DNA from: an uncultured Flammeovirgaceae bacterium | Lineage (GTDB): Bacteria; Bacteroidota; Bacteroidia; Cytophagales; Cyclobacteriaceae | Assembly: GCA_937138955.1 (NCBI GenBank) | Contig: CAKZPJ010000439.1 | Span: forward strand, 1-18,498 | DNA length: 18,498 nucleotides | Direction of reading: 5' to 3' | The notes under the pieces: generated by a model | The model's database searches: none | Told to the model about the DNA's origin: nothing | What the model saw: only the letters and a program-made list of their open reading frames with translations | Program-made: the position numbers and the translations under genes | In this document: one piece after another, positions 14,809 to 18,498 of the stretch | How the letters are laid out: the number at the start of each line of letters is the position of its first letter | How positions within the stretch are numbered: the first letter of the stretch is position 1

Positions 14809-16248
14809 ATGGCGAAACTTAAAAATATTATCAAGCAATTGTCCGACTCAGATTATACATCTATTCATGAGTCGTTGATTGAGAACAGTGCGGAGAAGTC
14901 AGCATATTTGCTAAAAGCGATGCGTGAACGTTCCTTATCCGATAATAAAATTATGGATGAATTGGGCGTAAATACAAACGCTTACTATACATTACGTTCT
15001 CGCCTCAATCAAAAAATCGAGGAATATTTGCTGCAGCAGATGGAAAATCCTCGTACTGATTTGATTAAAAAGGTAGCTAATATTAATGAGGTAATCTTTA
15101 CGAAGAAACGTGCCATTGCTATTGCTACCTTAAAAAAGATTGAGAAAGAATTGCTAGACTATGATTTGCCCAGTGAGCTTACTACCATATACAAAACCCT
15201 CCGTAAGTTACACATTAATACACCCGATCACTTTACATATTCGCAGTCGTATAACAAACACGTAGCGTACACCCTTGCGGTAGACAAAGCCGAAGAATTA
15301 CTGTGTCAGTATTTTAAGAAGTACGGCGATTATACTATGTCGCGCGATGAGACCACTCAACTTGAGCTTTCGTTGCTGACGGATGAAATGAACAATCTGT
15401 GTAGTTTATACGAATCGCACCGATTGTATATTTACCAAAGCTGCCTGAACATCTTCCACCGTCTGTTCGTAGAGGGCGAGTCTTACGACAACAATACGCA
15501 CGAACCTATTGAGGATATTCTGGATAAGATGCAGGAGATTCTGAGCAATTACTACCTGGATTCTATTTATCATCATTTGCAGTTGGTATATGAACTACTT
15601 CGTCTAGAATATTACAATCATTATAAGGTATACCGTAAAGCAGAAGATTTCTACGAAGAAGTGAACGACGCGGTAGATACTTTGCTTACCAACTATAGTC
15701 TGCATACGTATCCGACTCAGTATCTGATTTCTAAAATTGAGCGGGCACGACGGATGGGTAACGAAGAAACTTTGTACGAGGAAAACAAAATGCTTTTCCA
15801 CGATTACGAGGGCGACATAGACGATGTGCCGAAGTACGTGACCTATATTATGTACCGAGCACTATCTTGCTACTATGCGGGTGAGTATAATGAGTCGGCC
15901 CGTTGGATTAACAATCTGCTAAACGAACTAAGTCTTAAAAAGTATCCGTACGCTCAACTGGAGGTGAAAGCGGTACTGGCTCTTCAGTACTGTCTGATGA
16001 ACGATTATGATTTATTTAATCAATTAACCAATAGCATCCAGCGTCAGATACGACTATTAGGTAAAGATAATTGCGATTCTATTGTCATTTTTACTAAGAT
16101 ATTGAAGATTTCAGTTTCCGATGTGAAACGCGATAAGTACAACAAAATACGGGCACTGGCCGAACGCTTTGCTCGCTTTGATATGAAGCATTTTGCTCCT
16201 ACGATGCTCATCAAAATGGACGAGTCGTTTATTAATAAGCTCTGCTAA
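14809..16248 (+). CDS. Conserved-type HTH-containing helical-repeat protein, function unknown
   Basis: 479-residue cytoplasmic protein, almost all helical. Residues about 31-75 (AYLLKAMRERSLSDNKIMDELG, given in two pieces: AYLLKAMRERSL and SDNKIMDELGVNTNAYYTLRSRL) look like a helix-turn-helix of the sigma-region-4/LuxR style (DNKIMDELGVNTNAYYTLRSRL). The remainder shows repeated helix pairs like TPR or related solenoids (for example YVTYIMYRALSCYYAGEYNESA around residue 345-366). I recall this architecture as a conserved uncharacterised family in Cytophagales, but cannot name it. A DNA-binding or RNA-polymerase-associated regulator with a protein-binding solenoid is an inference. It is monocistronic: a long upstream gap and a strong terminator 20 bp after the stop. 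Confidence 0.8.
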   Translation: MAKLKNIIKQLSDSDYTSIHESLIENSAEKSAYLLKAMRERSLSDNKIMDELGVNTNAYYTLRSRLNQKIEEYLLQQMENPRTDLIKKVANINEVIFTKKRAIAIATLKKIEKELLDYDLPSELTTIYKTLRKLHINTPDHFTYSQSYNKHVAYTLAVDKAEELLCQYFKKYGDYTMSRDETTQLELSLLTDEMNNLCSLYESHRLYIYQSCLNIFHRLFVEGESYDNNTHEPIEDILDKMQEILSNYYLDSIYHHLQLVYELLRLEYYNHYKVYRKAEDFYEEVNDAVDTLLTNYSLHTYPTQYLISKIERARRMGNEETLYEENKMLFHDYEGDIDDVPKYVTYIMYRALSCYYAGEYNESARWINNLLNELSLKKYPYAQLEVKAVLALQYCLMNDYDLFNQLTNSIQRQIRLLGKDNCDSIVIFTKILKISVSDVKRDKYNKIRALAERFARFDMKHFAPTMLIKMDESFINKLC

Positions 16249-16267
16249 AAATCTACTCTTCATACGT

Positions 16268-16310
16268 AAAACAAGGTCAGGAACATCGTTCTTGGCCTTG
16301 TTTTGTTTTA
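16268..16310 (+). terminator. Rho-independent terminator after the HTH-containing gene
   Basis: A 17-bp stem (16268-16284 with 16288-16304, two G-U wobbles when read on the plus strand) closes a 3-nt loop ATC and is followed by GTTTTA. It starts 20 bp after the stop codon. An A-run on the 5' side means it may also stop transcripts coming from ald on the other strand. Confidence 0.88.
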
Positions 16311-16380
16311 GCTACATAATACTCAGTTTGGTAACTAATATCTTCGCAAGAGAAAGTTTCTCGAATTATTTATTATACAT

Positions 16381-17505
16381 CTACGCTGATTGGGGCAAAT
16401 GCTTTTCCACAGGCACATACGGCAGATCAAAAGCATTAGCTACGCTTTGATAGACTACTTCACCCCGTACTACGTTAAGGCCCAGTTTGAGTGGGTTGGA
16501 TTGCAGGCAAGCCTTCTCCCAACCGTGTTTGGCTAATTGAAGTGTGTAGGGTAGCGTGGCGTTGGTCAACGCTAAGGTGGAGGTGTAGGGTACCGCCCCT
16601 GGCATATTGGCTACGCAATAGTGCAGTACATTATCAATCACATACGTTGGATTCTCGTGCGTGGTGGGTTCGCAGGTTTCAATGCAGCCTCCTTGGTCAA
16701 CGGCTACATCGACCAGTACGGTACCCGGTGCCATTTCCTGGAGCATATCACGGGTAATTAGTTTGGGAGCTTTGGCTCCCGGAATTAGTACCGCGCCTAC
16801 AATTAAATCGTGCGAACTGATGAGCGAGCGGATATTGTACTCGCTGGACATAAAGGTATTCACATTGGCGGGAAGCACATCATCCAGGTAGCGCAGACGG
16901 TTCAGGTTGATATCCATAATGGTAACATCAGCTCCCAGGCCAGCTGCCATTTTAGCAGCATTGGTGCCCACAATACCTCCTCCTAGAATAAGCACCTTCG
17001 CTGGACGAACGCCGGGGACTCCACCCAGCAAGATACCTCGTCCCTGCATGGGTTTCTCCAAATACTTAGCCCCCTCTTGAATAGACATGCGCCCGGCTAC
17101 CTCCGACATGGGAACCAGCAACGGTAAACTGCGGTCGGGTAATTCTACGGTTTCGTAGGCTAGGCAGATCGCCCCGCTTTTCATCATCGCTTGGGTAAGT
17201 GCTTCGCTGGAGGCAAAGTGGAAGTAGGTAAATACTAATTGATCCTTACGCACCAGATCATACTCAGCGGCGATAGGTTCTTTCACCTTCACAATCATCT
17301 CAGCCGATTCGTACACGGCCTCAATAGAAGACAGTATTTCCGCACCGGCTTCCATATATTCTATATCGGGGAAACCGCTACCTTCGCCAGCGTTTTGTTG
17401 GACGTAGACGGTATGGCCAACTTTAGTAAGTTCTTTAGCTCCGGCTGGGGTTAGTGCCACCCGGTTTTCGTTGTTTTTTATTTCCTGAGGTACTCCGATA
17501 ATCAT
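16381..17505 (-). CDS. ald: Alanine dehydrogenase
   Basis: NAD-dependent oxidative deamination of L-alanine to pyruvate and ammonia, or the reverse; cytoplasmic, usually a hexamer. 374 residues from ATG 17505, matching the usual 370 or so; the longer frame back to 17598 is not needed because MIIGVPQEIKNNENRVALTP is the normal N-terminus. Residues equivalent to the known active site are present: Arg15, Lys75 (VKVKEP) and His96 (TYFHFA). The NAD-binding motif is ILGGGIVGTNAAKMAAGLGA and the adenosine-ribose Asp follows in TIMDIN; LVDVAVDQGG carries the catalytic Asp. It lies downstream of the DUF4920 gene on the same strand but is separated by that gene's terminator, so it probably has its own promoter. 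Confidence 0.95.
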   Translation of the reverse strand: MIIGVPQEIKNNENRVALTPAGAKELTKVGHTVYVQQNAGEGSGFPDIEYMEAGAEILSSIEAVYESAEMIVKVKEPIAAEYDLVRKDQLVFTYFHFASSEALTQAMMKSGAICLAYETVELPDRSLPLLVPMSEVAGRMSIQEGAKYLEKPMQGRGILLGGVPGVRPAKVLILGGGIVGTNAAKMAAGLGADVTIMDINLNRLRYLDDVLPANVNTFMSSEYNIRSLISSHDLIVGAVLIPGAKAPKLITRDMLQEMAPGTVLVDVAVDQGGCIETCEPTTHENPTYVIDNVLHYCVANMPGAVPYTSTLALTNATLPYTLQLAKHGWEKACLQSNPLKLGLNVVRGEVVYQSVANAFDLPYVPVEKHLPQSA

Positions 17506-17584
17506 TAGACAGGCTAGGTTAATATTTAAAAAATAGGATACAAATATACGTGATCTAGCAGGTTTTATTTCAATGAATTGAATA

Positions 17585-17614
17585 CAAAAAAAGCCCATTC
17601 TAGGAATGAGCTTT
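17585..17614 (-). terminator. Rho-independent terminator after the DUF4920 gene
   Basis: On the minus strand the arms AAAGCTCATTC and GAATGGGCTTT pair over 11 bp (one G-U) around the loop CTA and run into a stretch of seven Ts. It begins 27 bp after the DUF4920 stop codon. Confidence 0.88.
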
Positions 17615-17640
17615 CAATATCTTTTCTTCTGCAAAACCCG

Positions 17641-18096
17641 TTATTCCTCGTTAACAATTACCCCGTCAGCTACAAACGAAAGCTGAGTTTTAGGTTGGGT
17701 AATCTGGTTAATCTCTTCTTCCGGTTTTCCGGCATCTTCCGCTAAGTGACGCTGGTCTTCAACTGATACAGTTTCTACCAAGGCTTCGCCCGCAATCACG
17801 ACAGTTTGTCCGGTAATATCTTTAGGTACGAAGAAACCGTAGTCCTTAAATCGCACCATCATTTCCTGATTGTTTCCCACATTAACGGTCATCCAGCAGC
17901 CTTTGGCCTGACAAACTCCGGTCACTTCACCGCGCACCTTCGTTTCTACGCTTTCTTCATCAGCCAATGTTTCGGGCAGTTCGGTAGCAGTGATTGCGTT
18001 TTCCTCGGTAATTTCCTCGCCAAAGTACTGCTGAGCCTGGACAGTGCACATAATTAAGCTAAACAAAGAGGAAAGAATTAATGATTTCGTAGTCAT
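17641..18096 (-). CDS. DUF4920 family exported protein
   Basis: 151 residues with a signal peptide (SLILSSLFSLIMCTVQA, then QQYFGEEI). The mature part has a conserved OB-fold-like domain: GEVTGVCQAKGCWMTVNV (two Cys, spaced by five residues), VRFKDYGFFVPKD, GEALVETVSVEDQRHLAEDAGK, and a final strand LSFVADGVIV. This is the DUF4920 pattern known from Bacteroidota; its function is not established. The Cys pair could bind metal or heme or form a disulfide. ATG 18096 is the only start that keeps the signal peptide. It is followed by its own terminator and preceded by about 140 bp without a gene. Confidence 0.85.
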   Translation of the reverse strand: MTTKSLILSSLFSLIMCTVQAQQYFGEEITEENAITATELPETLADEESVETKVRGEVTGVCQAKGCWMTVNVGNNQEMMVRFKDYGFFVPKDITGQTVVIAGEALVETVSVEDQRHLAEDAGKPEEEINQITQPKTQLSFVADGVIVNEE

Positions 18097-18232
18097 TGTG
18101 AATATGGTAAAGATGATAGCTTCGTAGCTAAACTGATTCGTATTTTATAACGACGATTATCATTTGGCAGTTCTTAATAAGGAGACAAAATTATTAGCGA
18201 TGGTGTAAAATAGAACTTACCCAAGAAGTCTA

Positions 18233-18498
18233 TTAACACCTGAAATCGAAGCTGCTCAAACAAATAGTCTCTTGGAGGTTCACGGTAATGCGCGTAGTGC
18301 AGCCACAGTAGGTACACAGGCTCTCGCAAAAGGCTAATGCCCCGCTGCCGAGTTTCTAGATAAGTCTGTTGTACATGGGTGCGCCAAGTAGCTTCGCTCG
18401 GCGGATTTTATCCCAATAGGGCACGGTGGGATAGCTGGTATATCGTGGTCCCGGTACGTTATATTTGCTGATTAATTCCTGGTTCAATTTTTCGATTG
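18233..18498 (-). pseudogene. hemN: hemN N-terminal remnant with two deletions
   Basis: Minus-strand translation from the right edge reads IEKLNQELISKYNVPG, RYTSYPTVPYWDK, the unmistakable N-terminus of oxygen-independent coproporphyrinogen III oxidase (radical SAM, heme synthesis). At 18405-18409 one base of an A-run is missing: the next frame continues correctly as PPSEATWRTHVQQTYLETRQRGIS. At 18329-18333 about 17 bases are missing, removing LYIHLP, after which the first frame resumes with FCESLCTYCGCTTRITVN (the CxxxCxxC cluster motif). The two deletions add up to 18, but the shifted segment meets a TAG at 18356-18358. Homology stops after TVN (18278), so the rest of the gene is absent. 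The start lies just beyond the window. Confidence 0.88.

Noticed and set aside
17506..17598. N-terminal extension of alanine dehydrogenase
   Set aside because: The family N-terminus begins at ATG 17505, and the extension overlaps the terminator of the neighbouring gene.

Overview
The window reads as chromosomal DNA of a Bacteroidota bacterium, most likely of the Cytophagales. This rests on recognised protein types (a DUF4920 secreted protein, a cytochrome c/PQQ-type sugar dehydrogenase fusion, an HTH-containing 479-residue protein of the kind I associate with Cytophagales), the lack of clear Shine-Dalgarno sequences, and AT-rich intergenic DNA. No rRNA, tRNA, CRISPR array or intact mobile element was seen.

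Left part (1-3054): two steps of the agmatine route to putrescine lie on the minus strand, N-carbamoylputrescine amidase (aguB, cut by the left edge) and agmatine deiminase (aguA). A serine-hydrolase lipoprotein gene lies between them on the plus strand. The divergent aguB/hydrolase promoter region holds a perfect 15-bp inverted repeat, and a related imperfect one lies upstream of aguA. Next (3495-4614) come a small conserved-looking protein and a SAM methyltransferase, both starting with TTG, followed by a hairpin terminator. Positions 4640-5607 are a decayed patch: the C-terminal part of a sulfatase with an in-frame stop abuts a transposase remnant.

Middle part (5722-13503): a secreted cytochrome c-sugar dehydrogenase fusion; an exported protein with a long Lys/Arg-rich tail; a MOSC protein; an ethanolamine-type permease translationally coupled to a PIG-L/LmbE deacetylase; an XdhC-type molybdoenzyme maturation factor; and, divergent from it, a MoaD/ThiS-like ubiquitin-fold protein followed with zero spacing by a cytoplasmic Asp-box beta-propeller. 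MOSC, XdhC and MoaD point to molybdenum-cofactor or sulfur-transfer biochemistry, but no molybdoenzyme subunit is in the window. The MoaD-like/propeller pair is the best candidate here for an uncharacterised two-gene system.

Right part (13504-18498): a heptamer tandem repeat; a short YHS-like metal-binding frame; a VOC-family protein; a 574-bp AT-rich gap; the 479-residue HTH-containing protein with a strong terminator; alanine dehydrogenase (ald); a DUF4920 protein with its own terminator; and at the right edge the N-terminal remnant of hemN, broken by two deletions.
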